From: Methylobacterium fujisawaense
GTDB taxonomy: Bacteria > Pseudomonadota > Alphaproteobacteria > Rhizobiales > Beijerinckiaceae
Direction of reading: 5' to 3'
Length of the DNA: 64,000 nucleotides
Assembly: GCF_014138435.1 (NCBI RefSeq)
Contig: NZ_JACJIM010000010.1
Span: forward strand, 146,478-210,477
Below the pieces are notes generated by a model. The model was given only the letters and a program-made list of their open reading frames with translations. It did no database searches and was not told the origin of the DNA. Positions 37,494-45,647 of the stretch are shown piece after piece. The first letter of the stretch is position 1. Every line of letters begins with the position of its first letter. The translations under genes and the position numbers were made by a program.

Positions 37494-37612
37494 TCCTCAT
37501 CCTGAGGTGACCGCGTCTGCGGGCCTCGGAGGAGGACGCCAGGGATCGCGGCGCTGACCGGAAGGCTGCTTTGAGGCTTCCGCTGCGCTTCGGCACCTCT
37601 GGATGGGGGATG
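37494..37612. repeat. Dispersed intergenic palindromic repeat, copy B
   Basis: Second copy of the element at 8583-8711, here in inverse orientation relative to copy A: CTCATCCTGAGGTG at the left, GCGGGCCTCGGAGGAGG, CCAGGGATCGCGGCGCTG in the centre, then GAGGCTTCCGCTGCG and GGCACCTCTGGATGGGGG. It lies between dctA and the orphan gltI-like gene, on no gene. Confidence 0.8.
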
Positions 37613-37683
37613 GATGGGAGGGGCCGGGCGCTGGCACTCTCCCGTGCGGTGTGGCTTGTGCGGTGCGCCTGGGAGGCTCTGTG

Positions 37684-38592
37684 ATGACGATGCGGCTCAT
37701 CGCGGTTCTGGCGCTGGCGCTGGCGGGCGTGTCGCCCGCAGCCGCCGTCGAGGTGCTCACCGGCACGCTCAGGAGCGTCGCCGAGCGCGGGGAGATCGTG
37801 CTCGGCTACCGGGAGAGTTCGGTGCCGTTCTCCTTCGTGGAAGGCAAGCGGCCGGACGGCAGCCCCCGGGCGATCGGCTACGCCATCGACCTCTGCGGCG
37901 AGATCGCCGACGACGTCCAGGCGGCGATCGGCCGGCCGGTGAGGATCCGCTACGAGCCCGTCACCGCCGAGACGCGCATCCCGGCACTGACCTCCGGCAA
38001 GATCGACCTCGAATGCGGCTCGACCACCGCCAATGCCGAGCGCCGCAGGCAGGTCGCCTTCTCGCCGGTGGATTACATCAGCGCCACGCAGCTGCTGGTG
38101 AAGCGGGGCTCGGGCGTCGCCTCCTATCGGGATCTCGGCGGCAAGACCGTGGTGGTGACGGCCGGCACAACCAACGAGAAGGCCGTGCGCGACCTGCTCG
38201 CCCGGCTGAAGATCGACGCGCAGGTGGTGACGGCGCCCGACCATGCCGCGTCCTACGCCATGGTGAAGGCCGGAAAGGCCGACGCCTTCGCCACCGACGA
38301 CGTGCTGCTCTACGGGCTGATCGCCACGGACGCGCGGGACGGGGCGAACTACACGGTGCTCCCCGACAAGCTCTCCTACGAGCCCTACGGCATCATGTTC
38401 CGCAAGGACGACCCGGAGTTCGCCGGCATCGTGCAGCAGACCTTCACACGCCTCGCCGAAAGCCGGGCGCTGCGCTGGACCTACGAGCGCTGGTTCCTCA
38501 AGCGCCTGCCCAACGGCGAGCGCCTCGACATCCCGATGTCGAACGACCTGCGGGTGAGCTTCCAATTGATGGGGCTCGACGGGGGCGAGTGA
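37684..38592 (+). CDS. Orphan GltI-like amino-acid-binding protein
   Basis: 302-residue periplasmic binding protein (signal peptide ending SPAAA) closely related to the gltI product at 29048-29971: LTGTLRSVAERGEIVLGYRESSVPFSF, KIDLECGSTTANAERRRQ, VVVTAGTTNEKAV and EPYGIMFRKDDPEF occur in the same order. No permease or ATPase genes are adjacent. It may feed GltJKL about 9 kb away, or act as a chemosensory ligand-binding protein. ATG 37684 begins the signal peptide. Confidence 0.88.
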   Translation: MTMRLIAVLALALAGVSPAAAVEVLTGTLRSVAERGEIVLGYRESSVPFSFVEGKRPDGSPRAIGYAIDLCGEIADDVQAAIGRPVRIRYEPVTAETRIPALTSGKIDLECGSTTANAERRRQVAFSPVDYISATQLLVKRGSGVASYRDLGGKTVVVTAGTTNEKAVRDLLARLKIDAQVVTAPDHAASYAMVKAGKADAFATDDVLLYGLIATDARDGANYTVLPDKLSYEPYGIMFRKDDPEFAGIVQQTFTRLAESRALRWTYERWFLKRLPNGERLDIPMSNDLRVSFQLMGLDGGE

Positions 38593-38692
38593 GCGGCGCA
38601 CGCGACGGGGCGGCGCCTCGCTTTCGCCCAACCGGCACGCGAGGAAGATCCGGCCTGACCGTGTTCCTCCCGCCGCGAGCGTGCCTCCTTCC

Positions 38693-39367
38693 ATGCTGAT
38701 CGCCGCGCACTGCCCGAAACCGCTCGCCCTGGTGCTGGCCGCCGCCCTCGCCTGCGCCGCCTCGGCGGCCTGCGCCCACCCCCACGTCTGGGTCACCGCC
38801 AAGGCGCAGCTCGTCTACGAGGGCGGAAAGCTCGTGGGCGTCCGCGACACGTGGAGCTTCGACCCCGAATACACGGCCTTCGTGACCCAGGGCCTCGACA
38901 CCAACAAGGACGGCAAGCTCAGCCCGGAGGAGCTTGCCGGGCTCGCGGCCGAGAACACCGCCAACCTCGCCGAGTTCGGCTACTTCACGAAGCTGAAGGT
39001 CGGCGGCAAGGAGCAGGCCTTCAGCGATCCGAAGGAGCCGGCAGCCCATATGGAGGACAAGGCGCTGGTCATGACCTTCCTGCTGCCCCTGAAGACGCCG
39101 GTCCAGCAGGGGCGGGGCGTGGCTGCGCTGGAGGTCTACGACCCGACCTATTTCGTCGCCTTCTCGTTCGCCGAGGGGACCGACGCCGCGACCCTCGCGG
39201 GGGCGCCGCAGGGCTGCGCCGCCACGGTGACCCGCCCGAAGACCGAGCAGCCGAAGACGGCCGATGCCGGATCCCCGGGGATGACCGAGGCCTTCTTCGA
39301 GGCGCTCACCGCCGCCTCGACCTACGGGGTGCAGTTCGCCAGCCGGGTTCTCGTGGCATGTCCGTAG
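38693..39367 (+). CDS. DUF1007 family periplasmic protein with EF-hand
   Basis: 224 residues with a signal peptide (LAAALACAASAACA), then HPHVWVTAKAQLVYEGGKLVGVRDTWSFD, the DUF1007 start. An EF-hand-like loop DTNKDGKLSPEEL (near 64-76) should bind Ca2+ or another metal. The HPHVW motif right after the signal peptide could bind Ni or Co. DUF1007 genes commonly pair with NicO exporters, and here the gene overlaps the next one by ten bases. Confidence 0.85.
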   Translation: MLIAAHCPKPLALVLAAALACAASAACAHPHVWVTAKAQLVYEGGKLVGVRDTWSFDPEYTAFVTQGLDTNKDGKLSPEELAGLAAENTANLAEFGYFTKLKVGGKEQAFSDPKEPAAHMEDKALVMTFLLPLKTPVQQGRGVAALEVYDPTYFVAFSFAEGTDAATLAGAPQGCAATVTRPKTEQPKTADAGSPGMTEAFFEALTAASTYGVQFASRVLVACP

Positions 39368-40350
39368 GGATCGGGATCGTCGCCCCCGCCGGGGCGGGAC
39401 GGCTGGGGCTGAGGCTCGGCCTCATGGCCCTGGCCATCGGGCTGGCCGCGCTCCTGGCGGCCGGGATCGCGTGGCTCGTCGCGCCCGGCCTCTCCGCGCC
39501 GCCGCCGCGCTCGCCCTTCGGGATCGGCTTCCGGGAGGCTGCCCCGTCCGCCACGGGGATCGGCGGGGTGATCCTGGCGCTGCAGGCGAGCTTTTCCCGC
39601 AGCCTGAACGCGGCGGTCAGCGCGCTGCGGGGCGGCGGCAGCTGGGGCCCGCTGGTCGGCCTCGCCTTCGCCTACGGCGTGTTCCATGCCGCCGGTCCCG
39701 GCCACGGCAAGGCGGTGATCGCCGGCTACATCCTGGCGGGGGAGCGGGCGCTCCGGCGCGGCGCCGCGCTGAGCCTCTGCGCCGCGCTGCTCCAGGCCTG
39801 CATGGCCGGGGCGATCGTCGGCCTCGGCACCCTGGTCCTCAACGCCACGGCGGCGAGCATCACCCGGGCCGGCACCCTGATCGAGACCGTGAGCTTCGCC
39901 CTCGTCGCCCTGATCGGGCTGGTGCTGACGTGGCGCAAGGCCGGACGCCTCGCGACCCTCGGTGCGGGCTGCGGCCCGGGCTGCAACCACCTGCCCGGGC
40001 CGCAGGCCCTCGACACCCTCGACACGTGGCGCGAGCGGGCCGGGGTGGTGCTGGCGGCGGGCACGCGTCCCTGCGCCGGCGCGGTTCTGGTCCTGGTCTT
40101 CGCGGTGTCGCAGGGCGTGCCCGGGGCGGGCGTGCTGGCGGTTCTGGCGATGGCCCTCGGCACCGCCCTGACCACGACGGCGCTGGCCTGCCTCGCGGTC
40201 TTCGCCAAGCGCGCGGCCCTGCGCCTCGCCGGCGGCCGGGGACAGGCGGGCCTCCTGGCGCTCGGCGGCCTCGAACTCGTCGCCGCCGCCTTCGTGCTGG
40301 TTCTGGGAGCCGCCATGCTCTCCGGCCTCGCGCCCGGGCTCGGCGGCTGA
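39358..40350 (+). CDS. Nickel/cobalt transporter, NicO/RcnA family
   Basis: 330-residue inner-membrane protein with about six to seven helices. NicO signatures are FAYGVFHAAGPGHGKAVIAGY (His in a membrane helix, about 100-120) and TRPCAGAVLVLVFAVSQG. The loop CGPGCNHLPGP has Cys and His residues that may bind metal. It lacks the long His-rich loop of RcnA. Overlaps the DUF1007 gene, and the pair is likely a metal efflux or delivery unit. No RcnR-type regulator is adjacent. Confidence 0.87.
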   Translation: MSVGIGIVAPAGAGRLGLRLGLMALAIGLAALLAAGIAWLVAPGLSAPPPRSPFGIGFREAAPSATGIGGVILALQASFSRSLNAAVSALRGGGSWGPLVGLAFAYGVFHAAGPGHGKAVIAGYILAGERALRRGAALSLCAALLQACMAGAIVGLGTLVLNATAASITRAGTLIETVSFALVALIGLVLTWRKAGRLATLGAGCGPGCNHLPGPQALDTLDTWRERAGVVLAAGTRPCAGAVLVLVFAVSQGVPGAGVLAVLAMALGTALTTTALACLAVFAKRAALRLAGGRGQAGLLALGGLELVAAAFVLVLGAAMLSGLAPGLGG

Positions 40351-40411
40351 AGGGCCTCGCCATCCGGGGCGCGGCGTGCCACGCTGCGCACCCGAGACGG
40401 AGCGCGCGCTG

Positions 40412-41128
40412 ATGCATCCCGATTTCGAGACGATCCTGAACTGGCGTCTGCTCGCCGGATCGCATCCCTTCCCCGGCCCCGACGGCGGGACCTGCATCAA
40501 CGAGGCCGCGATCGTGGCCGCGGGCCTGCCCTACCGGGCGATCCGCTCCAGCGCCGATTGCCCGCCCTGCTTCTCCAGGCCGGTCGCCGCCTACGCCCTC
40601 GGGCTCAACGACACCATGCCGGACGAGGCGCGCCCCCAGCTGATGGCCTTCGTGCTGCGGCTGTCGGGCAGCGCCGACGCTCCGGAGATCGAGGCCGCCC
40701 GCACCCGGACGCTGGCGCTGGAGAGTGTCCGCCGCATCCTGGCGCCGCTCTGCGCCGTCGCTGGCATGGTCGAGGACGCGAAGGCCTGCGTCGGGGCGCC
40801 GGACTGGCCCGCGGCCCTGGCGGCGGCGAACGCGGCCGCGTGGCGGGGCGGGGCGCGTTCGCAGGCGGCGGCCGAGGCGCGGCGCTGGCGCGAGGGCGCG
40901 CTCACCGCGGCGGTGTCCCGCACCGCGACGGCGGCACAACGCGCGGGCACGGATGCACGCTGCGCCGCGGAGGTGGCCGAAGGCGCCGCGCCCTTCGTGG
41001 CCGGGACCTGGAGCCAGGCCTGCGCGATCCTCGACGAGGCGCTCGCCATCGGCCGACAGGCTCCGGAGATCGCGCTCGTCGGCGCCCGTCAGCGCATGGA
41101 CGCCGCGCGGACCGGGGCGCTGGCCTGA
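40412..41128 (+). CDS. Hypothetical protein
   Basis: 238 residues without signal peptide or membrane helices. The N-terminal half (NWRLLAGSHPFPGPDGGTCINEAAIVAAGLPYR and SSADCPPCFSRPVAAYALGLND) is the better structured part and carries a CPPC motif, which could bind metal or form a disulfide. The C-terminal half is Ala-rich and helical. I recognise no named domain. It starts 62 bases after the NicO gene and may be read through from it. Confidence 0.6.
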   Translation: MHPDFETILNWRLLAGSHPFPGPDGGTCINEAAIVAAGLPYRAIRSSADCPPCFSRPVAAYALGLNDTMPDEARPQLMAFVLRLSGSADAPEIEAARTRTLALESVRRILAPLCAVAGMVEDAKACVGAPDWPAALAAANAAAWRGGARSQAAAEARRWREGALTAAVSRTATAAQRAGTDARCAAEVAEGAAPFVAGTWSQACAILDEALAIGRQAPEIALVGARQRMDAARTGALA

Positions 41129-41716
41129 TCAGGCCGCCGCGGGCGCCGCCTCGAGATCCAGCTCGATGGAGCCGCAATTCTCCAGGAACGTGCCGGTGAG
41201 GTGGTAGAAGAACGTGCCGTGCCCGACCACCGCGATGGTGGCTTCCGGCCGAGCCCGCAGCCAGTCGCGGAACGCCGCGACCCGGGCGTCGAACAGGGGG
41301 CGCGGCTCCACCGGGTAGCCGCCGACCTCGCAGCCCGGCTCCGCATGCCACCAGACCTCGGGCAGGTGCCCGACATCGAGGTGCGGGAACTCCGCGGCGA
41401 TCTCCGAGGCCGCCCGGCCGACGTCGCAGCTGCTCTCCTGGCATTCCCGGTGCAGCACCTCGACGAGGACGCGCGGCCGGCGCGGATGGTCGCCGAACAG
41501 GATCGCGGCGGTCTCGATCGCCCGGGTCAGGGGCGAGACCACCACCAGATCGAAGGGGACCGACCGGAGCCGGTCCCGCGCGGCCCGGGCCTGGGCGTGG
41601 CCCAGCTCGGTCAGGCGCGCGTCGAGGAGGCCGGGATCGCCGCCCCCATGCCTGTGCGCGGCGTTGAACGTGGATTGCCCGTGGCGGATGCAGACGATGC
41701 GGGTCTTGTCCTGCAT
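41129..41716 (-). CDS. Histidine phosphatase family protein
   Basis: 195 residues of the phosphoglycerate-mutase-like superfamily. The phospho-accepting RHG motif is CIRHGQSTFN (His12), followed by LTELGHAQA, VVVSPLTRAIETA (Arg for phosphate binding) and the second catalytic His in VVGHGTFFYHL. The substrate is unknown. Its stop abuts the stop of the convergent hypothetical gene. Confidence 0.87.
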   Translation of the reverse strand: MQDKTRIVCIRHGQSTFNAAHRHGGGDPGLLDARLTELGHAQARAARDRLRSVPFDLVVVSPLTRAIETAAILFGDHPRRPRVLVEVLHRECQESSCDVGRAASEIAAEFPHLDVGHLPEVWWHAEPGCEVGGYPVEPRPLFDARVAAFRDWLRARPEATIAVVGHGTFFYHLTGTFLENCGSIELDLEAAPAAA

Positions 41717-41760
41717 GGATCTCGGATGCGTGTCGGGGAGGGCGGGGTGCACGGGACCGG

Positions 41761-42156
41761 TCAGAGGAAGCGGCCGCCGCGCTGGATGACCTCGATCTTG
41801 TAGCCGTCCGGATCGGTGGCGAAGAAGAACCGCGCCAGCACGTCATCCCCGTGTTTGAGCGTCTTGACGTCGGTGGCCGTGAAGCCTTCGCGCCGGTGCC
41901 GGGCGTGCTCGGCCTCCACGTCGTCGACCACGAAGGCGATGTGCCCGTAGCCGTCGCCGAGATCGTAGGGCTTGTCGCGGCCCTTGTTCACCGTGAGCTC
42001 CAGTTCGAACGGCGAGGCCGGATCCCGCATGTAGACGAGGGTGAAGTCCGGGAAGTCGAACCGGTCGGAGACCTCCAGGCCGAAGGCGCGGGCATAGTAG
42101 TCGCGCGCGCGCTCCTCCTCGAGGACGCGGATCATGGCGTGGACGGGCTTGGACAT
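41761..42156 (-). CDS. gloA: Lactoylglutathione lyase (glyoxalase I)
   Basis: Isomerises the methylglyoxal-glutathione hemithioacetal to S-lactoylglutathione. The 131-residue protein keeps the four metal ligands: His6 (VHAMIRV), Glu53 (ELELTVN), His72 (GHIAFVVDD) and Glu122 (YKIEVIQRGG). The size fits the E. coli-type Ni enzyme. MIRVLEEERARDYYARAFGLE is typical. Upstream of the histidine phosphatase gene in the same direction. Confidence 0.92.
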   Translation of the reverse strand: MSKPVHAMIRVLEEERARDYYARAFGLEVSDRFDFPDFTLVYMRDPASPFELELTVNKGRDKPYDLGDGYGHIAFVVDDVEAEHARHRREGFTATDVKTLKHGDDVLARFFFATDPDGYKIEVIQRGGRFL

Positions 42157-42584
42157 ATGCTGTGGGTTCCGTGAGCGGGCGGGCGGCGCGCCGGGCCTCC
42201 TATGTGGCGCCCGACCCACGTGCCGAAAAGGGCCGGCCCCGACTGCAGATCCGCGGCCCCGATGGTGTCCGGCGCCGCACCCTCGGAGGGTCGGCGTCAC
42301 CGGACGCGGGGAAACCGGCAGGACATCGTCCGGGCTTTTCGACCGCAGGTTCTCATGATCGACCATCCAATTCGCTTTGGATTTGTCTTTCTCGATGTCC
42401 TATTCGATAAAAGATTAGTGATATTCGACAACATCGCCACCTATAAAGTTTCAATCTCAAATCTGCCGATGTTTGTATCTTGATAACACCGTCACATTAA
42501 TAGATTTTTTACGTATGATGCTTACAAATGCTCCGGGATCGATTATTTCACAGACCAACCAGTCCGATCGGGTGCACGACCGCC
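42157..42584. other. Intergenic, AT-rich upstream region of the chemoreceptor
   Basis: 428 bases between gloA and the chemoreceptor, divergent. Bases 42355-42535 are clearly AT-rich. TTAA at 42497 and TTTA at 42508 are spaced by seven bases, one mismatch from the CtrA box TTAA-N7-TTAA; this may be chance in AT-rich DNA. I see no gene. Confidence 0.45.
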
Positions 42585-44276
42585 ATGTTACGCTTGTCCA
42601 ACATTAAGGTTCTGCCGAAACTGGTGGCCGTGATTACCCTGATCATCACGATCGTCGGCGGATGCATCTGGTATGCACAGTCACAGATGACCAAGATCGA
42701 CGACGGGTACAGCCACTTCATCGTCAACGAGGCGGCCGCCGTCGCCGAGGCGCGCCGGCTCAACCGCCTGATGATCGAGCTCAATTACTACGTGTACCGG
42801 GTCATAGCGGAGACCGAGCCGTCCCAGATGCAGAATGCCAACAAGGGCTTCGAGGCCGTCCTGCCTGAGGTGAAGGCACTGCTGCCGGTCTTCCGGTCGC
42901 ACGCACCGAGCTTCGCGGCGCGCATCGACGAGCAGGCGGCACGCATGGAGCGCTACATCCGGGACGTCAGCGAGGTTCGCCGGCTCGGCACTTCCAACCA
43001 GAACGACCAAGCCATCGCGCTGGTCCACTCGGCGATCGACCCGGTCTTTTCCGGCATGCTCGCGGACGGCAACAGGCTCGCCGAAGACATCAGCGCTTAC
43101 ATGGCGAAGGGCTCGGACGACCTGACCGACCAGACCAACGACACCCGCCGCGCCCTGATGACCGTCAGCGCCCTCGGGTTGCTCGCCGGACTGATCGCGG
43201 CCGTGTTCGTCGCGACGGTCGGCATCACTCGCCCGCTCGATCGTTTGGTCATGGTCCTGCAGCGCATGGCGCAGGGCGAGATCGACGCCGAGATCAAGGA
43301 GGCGGCGCGCAAGGACGAGGTCGGCGCCGTCGGCAAGGCGGTGGAGGGCATCAAGGCCATGGTCGCCCGCAAGGCCGCCGAGGAGGCCGAGGTCAAGCGG
43401 CTTGCCGACGAGGCCGCGGCCGCCGAGCGCAGGCGCACCATGCTGGAGCTGGCGGACGGGTTCGAGCGGGCGGTCGGCAGCATCGTCGGGATGGTCTCGT
43501 CCTCGGCCACCGAACTCCAGGCCACCGCCCAGACCATGACGGCCAGCGCCACCGAGACGGCCAGCCAGTCCACCACCGTGGCCGCCGCCGCCGAGGAAGC
43601 TTCCGCCAATGTCCAGACCGTGGCGGCCGCCGCGGAGGAACTGGGCTCGTCGGTGCAGGAGATCGGCCGGCAGGTTTCCGGCTCGGCCCAGCTCGCCCAG
43701 TCGGCGGTGGGCGAGGCCGATCAGACGCAGCATCTCGTCCAGGCGCTGAGCCAAGCCTCGGCCCGCATCGGCGACATGGTCGGGCTGATCTCGACCATCG
43801 CCGGGCAGACCAACCTGCTCGCGCTCAACGCGACGATCGAGGCGGCCCGCGCGGGGGATGCCGGCCGCGGCTTTGCGGTGGTCGCCGCCGAGGTCAAGGA
43901 ACTCGCCGCCCAGACCGCACGGGCCACCGAGGAGATCAGCCAGCAGATCGGACAGATCCAGGGCGTCACCGGCCAGGCGGTCACGGCCATCGAGACGATC
44001 GCCAGCCGCATCCGCGAGATCGACGGGGTGGCCACCACCATCGCGGCGGCCGTCGAGGAGCAGGGTGCGGCGACGCAGGAGATCGTCCGCAACGTCTCTC
44101 AGGCCGCGGCCGGAACCGACGAGGTGACCAGCAACATCACCGGCGTCGCCAGAGCCTCCGAGGAAACCGGCGCGGCCGCCGCCCAGGTGCTGGGCGCGGC
44201 GGGCGAGCTGTCGCGCCAGTCCGAGCATCTCGGGGCGGAGGTCGCCCGCTTCCTGAGCACGGTGCGGGCGGCCTGA
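42585..44276 (+). CDS. Methyl-accepting chemotaxis protein
   Basis: 563-residue chemoreceptor. A first membrane helix (about 12-32), a periplasmic four-helix-bundle-like sensor domain, a second helix (about 190-213, VSALGLLAGLIAAVFVATVGI), a HAMP domain (ITRPLDRLVMVLQRMAQGEID) and a coiled-coil signalling domain whose tip contains IAGQTNLLALNATIEAARAG. No C-terminal CheR-binding pentapeptide is present (ends FLSTVRAA). Ligand unknown. The start at ATG 42585 puts the helix near the N-terminus. Confidence 0.93.
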   Translation: MLRLSNIKVLPKLVAVITLIITIVGGCIWYAQSQMTKIDDGYSHFIVNEAAAVAEARRLNRLMIELNYYVYRVIAETEPSQMQNANKGFEAVLPEVKALLPVFRSHAPSFAARIDEQAARMERYIRDVSEVRRLGTSNQNDQAIALVHSAIDPVFSGMLADGNRLAEDISAYMAKGSDDLTDQTNDTRRALMTVSALGLLAGLIAAVFVATVGITRPLDRLVMVLQRMAQGEIDAEIKEAARKDEVGAVGKAVEGIKAMVARKAAEEAEVKRLADEAAAAERRRTMLELADGFERAVGSIVGMVSSSATELQATAQTMTASATETASQSTTVAAAAEEASANVQTVAAAAEELGSSVQEIGRQVSGSAQLAQSAVGEADQTQHLVQALSQASARIGDMVGLISTIAGQTNLLALNATIEAARAGDAGRGFAVVAAEVKELAAQTARATEEISQQIGQIQGVTGQAVTAIETIASRIREIDGVATTIAAAVEEQGAATQEIVRNVSQAAAGTDEVTSNITGVARASEETGAAAAQVLGAAGELSRQSEHLGAEVARFLSTVRAA

Positions 44277-44283
44277 GGCCGCC

Positions 44284-45438
44284 TCAGGCCCCGATCCGCA
44301 ACACCTCGGTCCGTGCGCCGGCCTGGGCGAAGGCGTCCGGGTCGGCACCGGTCATCCAGACCTGCCCCGGGAGTGCCTCCAGGGCCTCGAACAGACCGGC
44401 CCGGCGGCGGGGATCGAGATGGGCCGCCACCTCGTCGAGGAGGATCAGCGGGGCGATGCCGCTCATGGCGCGCACGAGTCGCGCATGGGCGAGGACGAGC
44501 CCGATCAGGAGCGCCTTCTGCTCCCCCGTGGACGCCGTGCCCGCGGGCACGTCCTTGGGACCGTGGCGGACCACGAGGTCGCTGCTCTGCGGCCCGATCA
44601 GGGTGCGCCCGGCGGCCCGGTCCCGGTGGCGACCGTTGCGCAGGGCGAGGCGGTAGCGGTCCTCCGCCTCGATGGCCGGCCAGACCGCGACGAGATCGTC
44701 CAGATCGCCTTCGAGCCGGATGGAGGCCCAGGGGAAGGGCTGCGCGTCGTCCCGGGTCTCGGCGATCAGCCGGTCGAGGCGCTCGGCGGTCTCGCGCCGG
44801 GCAAGGGCCACGGCGACGCCCAGCTCGGCGACCTCCCGCTCCACCGCGTCGAGCCAGCGGTCGTCGTCGGGGCGCTCGTCCAGCAGGCGGTTGCGCGAGC
44901 GCAGGGCCCGCTCCATCGCGGAGACCCGGGCGCCGTGCGCGGCATCGACGGCCAGCACGAGACGGTCGAGGAACCGCCGCCGGTCCCCGGCCGCGCCGCG
45001 GAACAGCCCGTCGAGGTCGGGGGTCAGCCAGACCACCCGCAGGAACTCGCTGAACGCCACCGGCGAGGCGGCGGTGGCGCCGTCGATCCGGCAGAGCCGG
45101 CTCGTCCGCCCGTCGGGGCCCGGCGGCTCCAGCCCCGTGCCAAGCCGGTGCTCGGAGCCCTCTCGATCGAGGGTGAGGGACACGGCGAAGCCCCCCGGAC
45201 CGCCGTTGCGCGCCATCGCGGCGAATTCCGCCCGGCGCAGGCCCCTTCCCGGCACGAACAGCGAGATCGCCTCGAGCAGGTTGGTCTTGCCCGCGCCGTT
45301 CTCCCCGACCAGCGCCACGAACCGCGCCCCGGGGGTGAGCTCGAGATCGGCGTGGTTGCGGAAATCACGGGCGATCAGGCGTGTGACGCGCAGATCCGAC
45401 CCGTTGGGCTCGACCCGCGGATCGAGGACATCGCTCAT
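44284..45438 (-). CDS. recF: DNA replication and repair protein RecF
   Basis: 384-residue SMC-like ATPase that helps load RecA at gaps. Walker A GENGAGKTNLLEAIS near residue 45, FRNHADLELTPG before it, signature VRHGPKDVPAGTASTGEQKALLIGL and Walker B PLILLDEVAAHLD. Convergent with the chemoreceptor, seven bases between stops. It follows dnaN with a 209-base gap that contains a dispersed repeat. Confidence 0.95.
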   Translation of the reverse strand: MSDVLDPRVEPNGSDLRVTRLIARDFRNHADLELTPGARFVALVGENGAGKTNLLEAISLFVPGRGLRRAEFAAMARNGGPGGFAVSLTLDREGSEHRLGTGLEPPGPDGRTSRLCRIDGATAASPVAFSEFLRVVWLTPDLDGLFRGAAGDRRRFLDRLVLAVDAAHGARVSAMERALRSRNRLLDERPDDDRWLDAVEREVAELGVAVALARRETAERLDRLIAETRDDAQPFPWASIRLEGDLDDLVAVWPAIEAEDRYRLALRNGRHRDRAAGRTLIGPQSSDLVVRHGPKDVPAGTASTGEQKALLIGLVLAHARLVRAMSGIAPLILLDEVAAHLDPRRRAGLFEALEALPGQVWMTGADPDAFAQAGARTEVLRIGA

Positions 45439-45509
45439 CGGGGAACCCGGAGGTCGAGCCGCACCGCGCTCAACCGTCCCTTCTTGTCTGACATCCCATC
45501 CAACTACCG

Positions 45510-45618
45510 CATCCCGAGGTGCCCGCGTCGGCGGCCCTCGAAGGAGTGCTCCAGAACCCGTGTCGCCATCTGGAGACCTCCTGCGAGGCCTCCGCTACGC
45601 TCCGGCACCTCAGGACGA
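45510..45618. repeat. Dispersed intergenic palindromic repeat, copy C
   Basis: Third copy of the element found at 8583-8711 and 37494-37612. GAGGTGCCCGCGTCGG, GGCCCTCGAAGGAG, CTCCAG, CTGGAG, CGAGGCCTCCGC, CTCCGGCACCTCAGGACGAGG follow in order. It lies between recF and dnaN. Confidence 0.8.
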
Positions 45619-45647
45619 GGGCAGGACCAGGACGTGCCGCGGCAGAC

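Noticed and set aside
35350..38802. A minus-strand open frame of 1150 codons
   Set aside because: It overlaps livH, dctA and the orphan gltI-like gene. Long stop-free frames are expected where G+C is near 70%.
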